From NCBI RefSeq assembly GCF_000003815.2, contig NC_049989.1, positions 15,968,522 through 16,032,521 on the forward strand: a stretch of DNA of 64,000 nt. The letters are read 5' to 3'. Positions 55,060 to 64,000 of the stretch are shown one piece after another. The stretch is from Branchiostoma floridae (taxonomy: Eukaryota; Chordata; Leptocardii; Amphioxiformes; Branchiostomatidae). Position numbers and translations under genes: made by a program. Under the pieces are notes generated by a model that saw only the letters and a list, made by a program, of their open reading frames with translations, did no database searches and was not told the origin of the DNA. Numbering within the stretch: the stretch's first letter is position 1; every line of letters begins with the position of its first letter.

Positions 55060-55561
55060 TGAGAATCACAAGCATTACAACACATGAGTTTCAGAAGGTC
55101 ACAGAATATGGCATTGTTTTACTTGGTTGTTGTGTAAATATTGTGACACTTTAGGATTCATTCATTGGAAAAATGGTAAACATACTCTCTAGTTTAAAGT
55201 AAAGGAGGAAGTGAACTTGAAAAAAACTCTTATTTCAAAGCACAGTATCCTCTTAAGGTTGCTAAATGACATGTTTATGGTTACTTCAAATAATTCCTGT
55301 GTCTGTCGAAATCTAAACCCAGATCCTTATGTCAATAATCAGCCATATGCCAAGAAGCGGAGATTTAGTATTATAATGATAACCCCTTGACCTTGTAAAG
55401 AAATTCTATTACAAATTTATGACAGTGGCCTTCTGCGCTATGATAGGACTTTCATACTTCAGACATATTTAATTTCGGTCAAGAAGATTGTCAACAGATT
55501 TGACGTCACTGGGCTTGAGAACTCAAAGAAGCCATGCCCTGAAATAGTCTGCAAATTGTAT
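55060..55561. other. Non-coding, 3' of the potassium channel
   Basis: Expected 3' UTR and flank of terminal exon 2 of the channel; nothing else seen. Confidence 0.5.
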
Positions 55562-56221
55562 TCAGATAATAGTTTCTTTGATTCCCTTTTCTCTATTGTC
55601 TTCAGACGGTATTCCGTCTTCGTTATCATCTCCCAAAGAGTTCACTGCCGAGTTAGAATCAACAGGACTCTCGGTTTTGGAGCCTCGTTTTTTCTTCAAA
55701 GACTTCAGCGAGATGTTGCGCCCAGGAAACTTGTCTAGATTGACGGCGGCGTCAAGTTCGTCTTTCATTTTCTCTTTGACCGTTTGGAGTCCATCTTGCA
55801 CAAGATCGATGACCATGGACAAGAAAGTCAGACCGGTCATGATCCAAACAATCACAGCCACCTTGTACAAGTAATCGTAAAATACGTCTACTCCCTCTAG
55901 CTCATTCACAGTGGTTACCATATCCCCGAATCCTATCGTACTTAGAGTTATAAACACATAGTAAATCGCATCCAGATAATTCCACTTCTCTACAAGGGTA
56001 AAGATATACGCAGGGACAAAAAAGAAGGTTCCGAAACCTATTAATAGAGTAATGAGAAGAGTGGCTATACGGATGACGCCGGGGTTTCTCGCCAGTTTGC
56101 TGACAGCAGTCTTGACTTTCTTCTCGACCCAACGGTTTGCGTCTCCCAGCTTTATGCCGATCCCCGCCAAGAAGAAAACCGTGATGGGAATCCCGATGAG
56201 GGCATAGGCAATGCAGAAAAG
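55562..56221 (-). CDS. Two-pore potassium channel, alternative terminal exon 2 (TM3, pore 2, TM4, tail)
   Basis: Exon of 219 codons behind a pyrimidine-rich acceptor (CTCTCAG). It begins LFCIAYALIGIPITVFFLAG, continues the TM2 region of K2P channels, then TM3, the loop WNYLDAIYYVFITL, the second selectivity filter TIGFGD, TM4 (VWIMTGLTFLSMVIDL), and a cytosolic tail with VNLDKF and a basic LKSLKKKRGSK. It starts in phase 0, matching the donor of the pore-1 exon at 60157. Closest in wording to TREK/TALK-type channels in the second half. It is homologous to the exon at 57615-58286 but diverged in the tail; no separate pore-1 exon lies between the two. Two alternative 3' ends of one gene is the simplest reading. 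Confidence 0.85.
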   Translation of the reverse strand, partial: LFCIAYALIGIPITVFFLAGIGIKLGDANRWVEKKVKTAVSKLARNPGVIRIATLLITLLIGFGTFFFVPAYIFTLVEKWNYLDAIYYVFITLSTIGFGDMVTTVNELEGVDVFYDYLYKVAVIVWIMTGLTFLSMVIDLVQDGLQTVKEKMKDELDAAVNLDKFPGRNISLKSLKKKRGSKTESPVDSNSAVNSLGDDNEDGIPSEDNREKGIKETII

Positions 56222-56410
56222 CTGAGAGAAGAGAGAAGAGCAGAGAAGTTGGTGGGGATCTAGTGTTTTGAAGTATAGGATATGGAACATAGTGCTGCAA
56301 GGATTGCTGAAGAAGAGATTGAGACAATATAAGAGATTAGCTTTGGATTAGTACAGGGCTGAGTGTAGAAAAGGTTTATGGACATGAGAGGATTAAAGCA
56401 ATATCAGCTT

Positions 56411-56674
56411 AAGGTGCACTCTCACCGCACCATGCTTGTGCCACGTTTGCGCCACGCTTGTGCCACACTTGCGCCACGTTCACGTCACGCTCGCGTCACT
56501 GCGGGGTTTGAAAGATAAAGAACTAATTTTCTTACTTCTTGTGTATTTTGTCATCTTCTAATTCATACTTTTATGTATTATGCAATGTCTAAATTTAATA
56601 TAACAAAATAGTGACGCAGTGAACGAACCCCGCAGTGACACAAGCTCCACGCAAGTGCGGTGAAATTTCACCTT
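56411..56674. mobile_element. MITE with internal 12-bp repeats between the two channel exons
   Basis: Ends AAGGTGCACTCTCACCGCAC and GTGCGGTGAAATTTCACCTT. The left part holds repeated GCTTGTGCCACG/GTTTGCGCCACG-type units; CACTGCGGGGTT pairs with AACCCCGCAGTG. A minus-strand AATAAA at 56710-56705, close to its right side, could end transcripts that use the upstream terminal exon. Confidence 0.75.
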
Positions 56675-57614
56675 TAGGAAGAGAGTAGGTTGAGTATGAG
56701 TGCTTTTATTTGCATTCAATCTATACTCTCACAGTACATTGTAGGTTGCTTTCTAACTAGTAGAGAGATAGCAATTCTGGCTACTAACGTATGATACTAC
56801 ATCAGGTAAGAGTTTTGATGCAGATTGTTTTGTATGCCTGCAGGGAGGATAAGCATGTCACTACCAAGCTTAAGCAATGTTGCATCAGAGGACTGAGAAT
56901 ATTAAAAGTGCAGCTACGTTATAATGACTGTTGGTAAAAGGCACAGTTTACAACACAGGATATTAGACTAAGTGTAGCAGCATTTGCATTGCACATCAAA
57001 GGAGTATTCAAGTTGCGGCGACAGCAAGGAGTTGTACATAGAGCGACATGGAATGACAGAAGGGATATTCTACTGATATTAAGAAGTTAAAATTCTAGTC
57101 TAAAGGCACTAGACAATATATCTAATGTCAGATCTAACTTAACTGTTATGTAGCTGTTCCATATATCTATGTAATACTAAGATCATTCAAATTGTTCTAT
57201 TTAGTTATAAAAGTTGTACTTATTTCTCTCTAGAGACTAATTTTCATACATAATAGCTTATGATATCATGAAAGGCAATTCTTTAAGGCACGTTCTGCAT
57301 ACACAAGTTGCCATGCTGATGACTGCTATACATGTATAAACAATGCAAATTTTGTGCACAGATATAAGCCAAAATGACAGATTATCATAATTCATAATCA
57401 TGACAGCATTCAATTCTACTGAGAAGGAAGTGTTGCTATCCAGTAAACTTAGTACATCCCACAGAATTGGTCAGTCAGTCAAGGACATCATCATATGCCA
57501 ACACGACAATGCAAATGCGACTCAAGCAACTGTAAAACTTATCTTAGTTGCTGGAGTAAGTTTTGCATTGGCTATCCCATCACCTGGATGTCTAACCTTC
57601 ATCTTCGACGTATC

Positions 57615-58286
57615 CTACAGAATAGTTTCCCTGTCTGGCCCCCACGCCATCCCCCTCTCCTTCTCCATGGTGTCGTAACCCGAGCTTATGTCTGGCGCAC
57701 TCTCCGCCTTCCCCTTCTTTCCTTTCCCCTTTCTCTTCAGCATCTGCGGCGTACTCAGCCCCTTAACGCTACCGGCCAGACTGTTCCCGAACTTATCTAG
57801 ATTGACTCCGGTCGCGACGTTTTTCAGGTTCTCCTGCATTTGCTGCTGCACCTGTTTCATGGCGTCGGAAATCAGATCGATGATGGTCGCTAAGAAGCTC
57901 AGTCCCGTCATTATCCAAACGATGACGGCGATTTTGTAGGCGTAGTCGTAGTAGATGTTTTCGATGTCTTGTAAGGTCGTCACCATGTCCCCAAACCCTA
58001 TGGTACTGAGCGTTATGAACACATAGTAAATGGCGTCCAGATAGGTCCAGCCCTCGACTATCATGAAAAGGTACGCGGGCGCGAAGAAGAAGATGCCAAA
58101 TCCGATGACCGTGATTAGGAAGAGGGTGAACGAACGTAGAACCCCCGGCCACCGCTCTAACACCTTCAGGGCCCGCTTGATTTTCTTCTCGCCCCAGCGA
58201 TTGGCATCGCCGAGTTTGATGCCGATCGCTGCCAACAAGAAGAAGGTGACGGGGATGCCAATGAGTGCATAGGCTATACAGAAGAG
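57615..58286 (-). CDS. Two-pore potassium channel, alternative terminal exon 1 (TM3, pore 2, TM4, tail)
   Basis: Exon of 223 codons behind acceptor GTCACAG. It starts LFCIAYALIGIPVTFFLLAA, then GIKLGDANRWGEKK, TM3 (IGFGIFFFAPAYLFMIV), WTYLDAIYYVFITL, filter TIGFGD, TM4 (VWIMTGLSFLATIIDL), and a tail with QVQQQMQENL, VNLDKF and LKRKGKGKKGK. Phase 0 with the pore-1 exon at 60157. K2P channels pass background potassium current at the plasma membrane as dimers; each subunit needs both pores, so this exon must be joined to the upstream one. Tail differences from the 55562 exon suggest isoforms with different regulation. Confidence 0.87.
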   Translation of the reverse strand, partial: LFCIAYALIGIPVTFFLLAAIGIKLGDANRWGEKKIKRALKVLERWPGVLRSFTLFLITVIGFGIFFFAPAYLFMIVEGWTYLDAIYYVFITLSTIGFGDMVTTLQDIENIYYDYAYKIAVIVWIMTGLSFLATIIDLISDAMKQVQQQMQENLKNVATGVNLDKFGNSLAGSVKGLSTPQMLKRKGKGKKGKAESAPDISSGYDTMEKERGMAWGPDRETIL

Positions 58287-60156
58287 CTGTGACACACAAA
58301 GACAGGACAAAATGGAGGTTAACATACAATGAGAAATGGTGCTGTCCTTAAGAGAGCATCTCACTGGAACTGTGGCACGTTGGCAGCCATTTCACAGAGC
58401 GCTAAATGAATTTGAGACTTTATTTGAAAATCCATTAGTGACGTGCCCTAGGGATACAAAGGAATTCCACGGATAAAAAGGAATCCTTTACCCCTTGTGT
58501 GTGTATCTGTCTATTTTAGTCATACATGTACGTTTTGCAAGATATTTCTGTTACAAAGTCAAGAGTAACACATCAAGTTACTAGGCACAATGATGCCAGC
58601 GTACCACAGTACAGTGAAATATCCCCTTTGAAGTGTTCATTGCAGCAAGTGAGCAGCACATACTTGATGTACTTTCAAATTAATTCATTGTACATGATTA
58701 TTCAATGTATCAACTGTTAGGGTTTCTGACCAAATCTTGAAAGGAAACTGGATTAAGTCTAAAGGCAGACAAAACTACACCTAGGCTCGGTACTGTGTAT
58801 TACTAATAATTTGGAGAAACCTCACAGAGAGGGTTCCTAGCCTAGGCACTTATAGGCAGTTGGGAAGTTTGCATCTATTTTTGTAATGCCTGGCACAATC
58901 TGATGCAGTCCTGTGAGATACCCTCTTCAGCAACTGAAGTAGTCGCTTGGCTACCGATTCTCTTAATGGTTACAGGGCTAGTCCGCAGAGATAGGTCAGG
59001 TGTCAACTTTCAGGGCCATAAGAAAGTTTAATGATTACCAGTTGCTCTAAGCCTCAGCTAGAAAAACTATTCTTAGATTCTAATTTGTTACTTTGAATGT
59101 ACTGAAATTATAGCTTAACTTTTAAATATGTACTATACACTTTTGTATGTCTTGTGTGGAGGTGCTTGAATTGCATGCAAACACATGCACAACTTTGAAT
59201 ACACTCAAGCAAAAAAAGCCACATGAAAAAGCCACAGTAAAAGAAGTAAACAACACCAGAGCACAATGTATAATCATGGCAACATGGCATGAGTCCACAT
59301 CGTGTGCATCTATGTCTAGCCTGTTGGGTCTGTCAGTGCCTTTTGTTAATGTAAATTCAACTGTAAATCATTTTACTTAATGCATGGGTCAGAAGGGCAA
59401 TAAAAAACACATGACTGGCAACATAGCTCATCAATAATAGATCTATCAACTGTCCTTACACATGGTAAAAGATTATTCTTAAAAGTCAACTGAATACTAG
59501 TCTACTCAAAGTAACAGTTATAATGAAGTCGTAATGAAGTACATTTTTTGTATTTGCAAAATTCGCGCCACATTCAGGGCCATTCAGATTGGGAATTCCA
59601 AATGGACCTTATATCCCCTTCACACAAGAAGGAATGAGCCAAAATGCCGTCAGAATGAAAATTCTTTTCTATTCCTGGGAATTCGTAGTGTATTCTAGAA
59701 ATTCTCACTGCATTCCAGATATTCTTTTGGCCACATGTATTCGGGCTGGATTCGAAGTGGCTTGCTGTTTCGGTTCTCCATCGAATGAGATAAGACTGTT
59801 TCGAATGATGTTGGAATGCCGTAGAATGCAGTCATACTGCAGTTAGAATAGTTAGAATACTCTTAGATCCACTTTGAATGCCATTCGATATTTCTCCACT
59901 TCGAATGCATCTCGACAGTTTAACATGTGGAAAGCTTTCGGGCCAGCCAAAAGAACGGGTACAAATACATTTTGTAGCTGGAATGCTGTGAGAATTTCTG
60001 AAACACACAACAAATTGCCAGGAATTGCTAGGAATAGAAAAGAATTTTCATTCCGACAGCATTCCGGCTGGTTCTTGCTCTTGTGTGAAGGGGGCTTAAA
60101 CAATGTTAGTCCAAGATCATTCGACCCATCCAGGCACTGTTAAACAAGCACCTTAC
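58287..60156. other. Channel intron
   Basis: No exon seen other than the foldback element at 59614. Confidence 0.6.
59614..60095. mobile_element. Foldback MITE with CCCCTTCACACAAG termini
   Basis: CCCCTTCACACAAG at the left and CTTGTGTGAAGGGG at the right. Inner arms also match: TGAAAATTCTTTTCTATTCC against GGAATAGAAAAGAATTTTCA. The interior is packed with GGAATG/CATTCC words, so it is highly self-complementary. Confidence 0.88.
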
Positions 60157-60278
60157 CTTTCCAGGATCGGTCTTTGGTGTGATGTGGCCATACCCTATAG
60201 TGGTGATGATGGTTCCACAGAAGAACAGGGAGTCAAAAAAGTCAATGTAGAACTTTGTTGTTGTGTTCACCGACTCAG
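60157..60278 (-). CDS. Two-pore potassium channel, pore-1 exon
   Basis: Exon of 122 bases between acceptor CTTGCAG and donor GGAAAG|GTAAGG. It reads ESVNTTTKFYIDFFDSLFFC, GTIITTIGYGHITPKTDPGK: an N-glycosylation site in the TM1-P1 loop, then pore helix 1 with the TIGYG filter. It joins in phase 0 to either terminal exon (57615 or 55562). The exon(s) with the start and TM1 were not found up to 64000 and should lie beyond the window on this strand. The TIGYGH and TD.GK wording recalls TASK channels, while the second half recalls TREK/TALK, so no subfamily is assigned. Confidence 0.88.
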
Positions 60279-60472
60279 CTGCAAGGATAGAGAAAGTCAA
60301 GGCAATCAAGAAAACATTAATAATGTTACGTCGATGAAGATTAAACATCAGAGAAGGATAGTTGAAGATTAGAGTATGAAAGACCAGTTGCTCCCAGATC
60401 ACTTCAGTGTCACTGACAAAAAACAATAGATGTTTGAAATCAAAATCATGTCCAGTTGCTTGTGCAATGAGT

Positions 60473-61902
60473 AAGGGACCGTACGGCATTTAGCGAGGGG
60501 GGAGGGCCGGTCGCCAGGGGGGGAGGGCCTAGCAAAAAAATATTTTGCCAGGGGGAGGGCCTAGCAAAAAAATTTTGACTTGGGGGGAGGGCCAAGCAAA
60601 AAAAAATAGCTTGGTCTCGAGCAAAATTTGTCCCTTAAAATCCAAGAAACTGCATTTCAGAGGGTCAAGATTTCAAAATTTTTCTGGACCTCCGCAAGGA
60701 ATCACCCAAGGTCGGCGCTCGGGACACAGTGAAAATGCGAAAGGGAGGGGGCGGGGCTTATGTATCGCCCTCGAAAACCTTTTTCACTTACAGAAATATT
60801 AAACTCTAGATTAGTCTGCCAGCAAAATTTACCCCTGGCGTATTGCCCTCAAAATGTAAGAAATGGCTTTACAGAGCTCGAGGGTAAAGATTTGCAAATT
60901 TCCCTGGATCCCTTGACGTGACCAGCCTCGCGCCTTTGGTGACCGACATCGTGATAATGTGTTCGTGGGGATTTAATTTTGTATTTCTAAATTGAAATGC
61001 CATTAGTTAGCTTTGTTTGCCAGCAAAATATTTCCCCCAAACTTCAGGAAATAGCTTTTAAGAGGGTCAAGATTTCAAAATTTCCCCCGGACCTACCTTG
61101 CGATTCTTCATGCCTTTGGCGCCAGACATGGTGTTCGGAACGTCGTTCTCAAAAACTTGAAAACCTCGTGTTTTGTTTTTTTCATAGAAATGTCATTTAA
61201 CCAGAAAATCGTGGCAAAAAAGCATCACGGTGGCATTTTTAAAAGATCTCCTGCAAGTCTGCGCTCTCACGCCCGCGGCGGCTTGAGAGAGGCGACCAGT
61301 CTACCCCGCCTACAGTTTTGGTTTTTTGAGTCGAGTCGTCATTTTTGTTGTTATTTTTTCCCCGATTTACCGTAAGTTATTACCCCCACAGAACCAAGAA
61401 AAAGTTCGAAATATACGTACATTGAAAATAGTTTCCGTCAAGCCGCTCTGGCCCACGAGCTTGCAATATGTAAATTAAGGGGGCGGGGCGCGCGCCGCTT
61501 CGTGGCGCAAATCTACTCGAAATCCAGGTACAAATGCTTTTTAGGTGTTGTTTGGCTATCAAAACAATAAAATAGCTTTTATAAAGCAAATATTTATGCC
61601 TCTATTAAGCAGATATTTTGAGCCATTCTGTTTTCCTTTTTACTGAGAGATCTGCTTCTCGATGAAAATCATGAAAAAGCATGACGCAAAGCACATTTCC
61701 AAATGGGAGCGCAGTGATTTATTGGCGTCTTGAATATTTTTTCAAAGTTGATAGGAGGGGGGAGGGCCTAGCAAAAAAATTTTGACTTGGGGGGAGGGCC
61801 TAGCAAAAAAATTTTGACCTGGGGGAGGGCCTAGCAAAAATTTTTTGACCCGACCCTCTGGCGACCGGCCCTCCCCCCTCACTAAACGCCGTACGGTCCC
61901 TT
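60473..61902. mobile_element. 1.4-kb non-autonomous DNA transposon with AAGGGACCGTACGGC termini
   Basis: Left AAGGGACCGTACGGC...GGGGGGAGGGCCGGTCGCC matches right GGCGACCGGCCCTCCCCCC...GCCGTACGGTCCCTT. Both ends carry repeated units of the type GGGAGGGCCTAGCAAAAAAA. The interior has about three diverged units of about 200 bp (CAGCAAAATTT... near 60620, 60822 and 61021). No transposase frame. Upstream of the channel pore-1 exon, probably in its intron. Confidence 0.88.
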
Positions 61903-62198
61903 TCTTTTTGGCACGTCAATAATCACTTCCACTAAATTAGGAATTATTGGACCAGGTGTTGTTTTCTGTCAAACCATATATTCACTTCATAAGGCTCCTG
62001 TACTACTATAGGGTGATTGCTGACTGACCATTGAGATTAGCCATTGAAAATTGGATTTGTATGATGGATTTTGTAACTAGAATATGTTGCATGATGAAAA
62101 ACTATTTTTTTCAAAAGACAGCAAAATATAAAAATTCTAGAAAGATTTGCTCTTCATCTATGAAATCCGTTGAGCAACCTGTCACTGATGATGCCAGT

Positions 62199-62550
62199 GT
62201 TGGACAAGTTTTCTAAAATTCACTTGTCCTATTGGGCAAGTACAATTAAGAAATCTACTTGGCCCAAACCAAATTTTCACTTGTCAATCTAAACTAACTA
62301 ATTAATGACATTTTTCTTCAGTTAGTGTAATGTATGTTCACTTCATCAGCAATGAAGTTCTTTTATCATTGGCTCAATTTTTCCATGTTGACCAATGCCT
62401 GATACCATGGCTGTGAAAAGTAACAAGTCTATGACAATCTCACTCATTGAAAAATCTTACTACCTCGATCGGGCAATTGGGGTAGGTCATTGCACTTGCA
62501 AGTCGGTACTTGCACTTGCCCTGGATCGGGCTAGTGAACTTGTCCAACCC
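62199..62550. mobile_element. GTTGGACAAG MITE, uninterrupted copy
   Basis: Starts GTTGGACAAG and ends CTTGTCCAACC. GATGCCAG occurs close to both ends and may be an 8-bp target duplication, which would suggest hAT. It is the reference for the interrupted copy at 26985 and the fragment at 17280. Confidence 0.85.
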
Positions 62551-62924
62551 TGGATGCCAGACAGTGTTTTTGATACTCTAATGCCTTGATATGACTGTCT
62601 GGCATGTTGACTATGCAGTGTCATACCGATGGATCTAAAGAGTGACAGTTCGGCTGATTAGGAAATTGTTGGGAGGTCAGAGGCTTCAGTGGCTACATCA
62701 ATTCTAAGAGACAGGGACTGTCATATTTTAAGATACAGCATATGCCAAACTATAGTTGTTGACAATCTGAACAATTTTACAAGCTCCCGGAGTATGAATG
62801 ATGATGATGATGATGGACTGTGTTTCAAATGACTGTTGGCATTTGCATTTGAAACAGACTCTGGGGAAAAATTTTTTTTCAGCAAGTATACAATCAAATG
62901 TTATATAATATTATGCTACTGATG

Positions 62925-63045
62925 AAATGGCCAAGTGGTAAGACTAGCAAGAGTGTTAGCCTTGCAGTTGATAGGTCATGAGTTTAATCCCCGGCTGAGT
63001 CATACCAAAGACTTTATATGGTAGATGCTGCTTTCTCCGATTAGC
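62925..63045 (+). repeat. SINE-like repeat with tRNA-like head
   Basis: ATGGCCAAGTGGTAAGAC and GTTAGCCTTGCAGTTGATAG resemble a tRNA 5' half with A box; GAGTTTAATCCCC resembles a B box. The following CTGAGTCATACCAAAGACTT is shared with 17800. Not an intact tRNA. Confidence 0.55.
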
Positions 63046-63356
63046 ATTCAGCATTTGGAAAAGAGTATCATGATAATGTTAGTTGAATACACACCGTAAT
63101 TTACCAGATAAAGCTACAGAGATGTACACTCAGCGGCCCAATGCACCATTTTGTGTGGGAAGGACTTTTCTTATTATGCAATAGCCATACTCTTATTATG
63201 GTACATTTCATGTCAATGCACATGTACTACATAACCCCAGCAATAGGATAATAGGAGAATTCTTTTTACGCATCCAGTAAGTACACAGTCATGTACTAAA
63301 TTTGCTTACGTTTCCTGATCTTCATCAGAGCTTCTAACTGAAGTTTTACTTCATAG

Positions 63357-63557
63357 ACATAAGGTCATACATGTAGACAGGGAAGACAACAGGTGGATCC
63401 GGTGGATCAAGGAAGCGATCTGGATAAAGAAGTTAACCTCAGTGATGAACCGGGACGAGGGGGGACACTTGCTTAGCCACATTTGGGATTGTTTTTTTGC
63501 TGCAAAAGCGCCACCTTCATCGGCTACATATAGCGGCAAGAAGCAAAACTCCAGTTA
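63357..63557 (+). pseudogene. Penelope-like retroelement fragment (GIY-YIG endonuclease tail)
   Basis: Plus-strand frame reads REDNRWIRWIKEAIWIKK then MNRDEGGHLLSHIWD, the usual C-terminal end of Penelope-like or related RT/GIY-YIG proteins. Flanking sequence 63303-63345 is partly the reverse complement of 63545-63600 (CTTCTAACTG / CAGTTAGAAG; CTTACGTTTC / GAAATGTAAG). Only this tail is present. Confidence 0.6.
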
Positions 63558-64000
63558 GAAGCTGTGAGGAAGATGTCTGAGAGATGTTGAAATGTAAGCA
63601 GAGTAAGTACTTACAGAATGTGTAAAAAGAATTCTCCTTTATCCTGCATTATACCAACCTGATGAAATTATTTTCAGAATCACAATCATATTATATTATG
63701 ATATTCTTGCTACTAAGAATTCTACTCAGGGCATGTTCATTGCTCCAACTTGATCTTGGTTAATGCTGAGGTTAGCATGCTAAGGGTTAAACCACAAGAT
63801 TCAGTAAACAGCCCAACCCATAGAGACATCTGTCCAACTTCATCATCTGTGCCATTACTATTTCTGTATTTACTGCAAAACCAGATGTCTGAGACTACGT
63901 ACTATAGGCCATGTTCATTTCATTGTATGGATGACATCCTCTGGGAACCCAAAAACTGATGCGAGCGTGCGAAGAAAAAAGTGTTTGGCACAAAAAAATT
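63558..64000. other. Right window edge, no gene seen
   Basis: Mostly A/T-rich sequence. No exon, terminal repeat or tandem array recognised. Confidence 0.5.

Larger units (their letters stand above)
61903..63300. other. Non-coding stretch, probably channel intron
   Basis: Holds the MITE at 62199 and the SINE-like repeat at 62925. No exon encoding channel TM1 was recognised on the minus strand. Confidence 0.5.

Noticed and set aside
1-64000. CRISPR arrays, operons and bacterial-type features
   Set aside because: The window is clearly metazoan nuclear DNA; the tandem repeats have no spacer structure.

Overview
The window reads as nuclear DNA from an invertebrate chordate, most likely an amphioxus (Branchiostoma). 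It has spliced genes with GT-AG introns, chordate gene families (DGCR2, PXMP2, a histamine H3/H4-type receptor, calpain-10, a two-pore potassium channel), many small inverted-repeat elements, and many copies of the ACATGTA motif. The species call is an inference.

Layout. 0.1-1.9 kb: a 366-bp satellite array of nearly five copies. 3.6-4.6 kb (+): an intronless aminergic GPCR of histamine H3/H4 type, with foldback elements downstream. 7.5-11.6 kb (-): a complete five-exon PXMP2. 12.3-22.0 kb (+): a complete eight-exon DGCR2 that starts 734 bp from PXMP2 in the opposite direction, so the two probably share a promoter region. It has no visible LDL-receptor A domain. 24.9-41.0 kb (+): the first five coding exons of a calpain-10-like protease. 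Its 11.4-kb intron hosts an antisense gene (29.7-34.5 kb, -) with an unusual Death domain, coiled coil, NHL propeller order. No later calpain exons were seen. 42.4-51.6 kb (-): three paralogous, apparently intronless CARD plus coiled-coil genes in tandem. 55.6-60.3 kb (-): the 3' half of a two-pore potassium channel with one first-pore exon and two duplicated terminal exons, each carrying TM3, pore 2, TM4 and a different tail.

The most interesting region is 29.7-52.4 kb, where four genes with N-terminal death-fold domains lie on one strand: one Death-NHL gene and three CARD/coiled-coil genes with long Ser/Thr-rich tails. This suggests a local cell-death or innate-immune adaptor cluster, consistent with the known expansion of death-fold genes in amphioxus. 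That these genes act together is inference.

The rest is rich in repeats: hAT-type and foldback MITEs, a pogo/Tigger fragment nested in a MITE, an RTE-like LINE tail, a Penelope-like GIY-YIG tail, two hammerhead-like motifs, and several satellites. Exon boundaries were assigned by hand from reading frame, intron phase and splice signals, so small shifts are possible.
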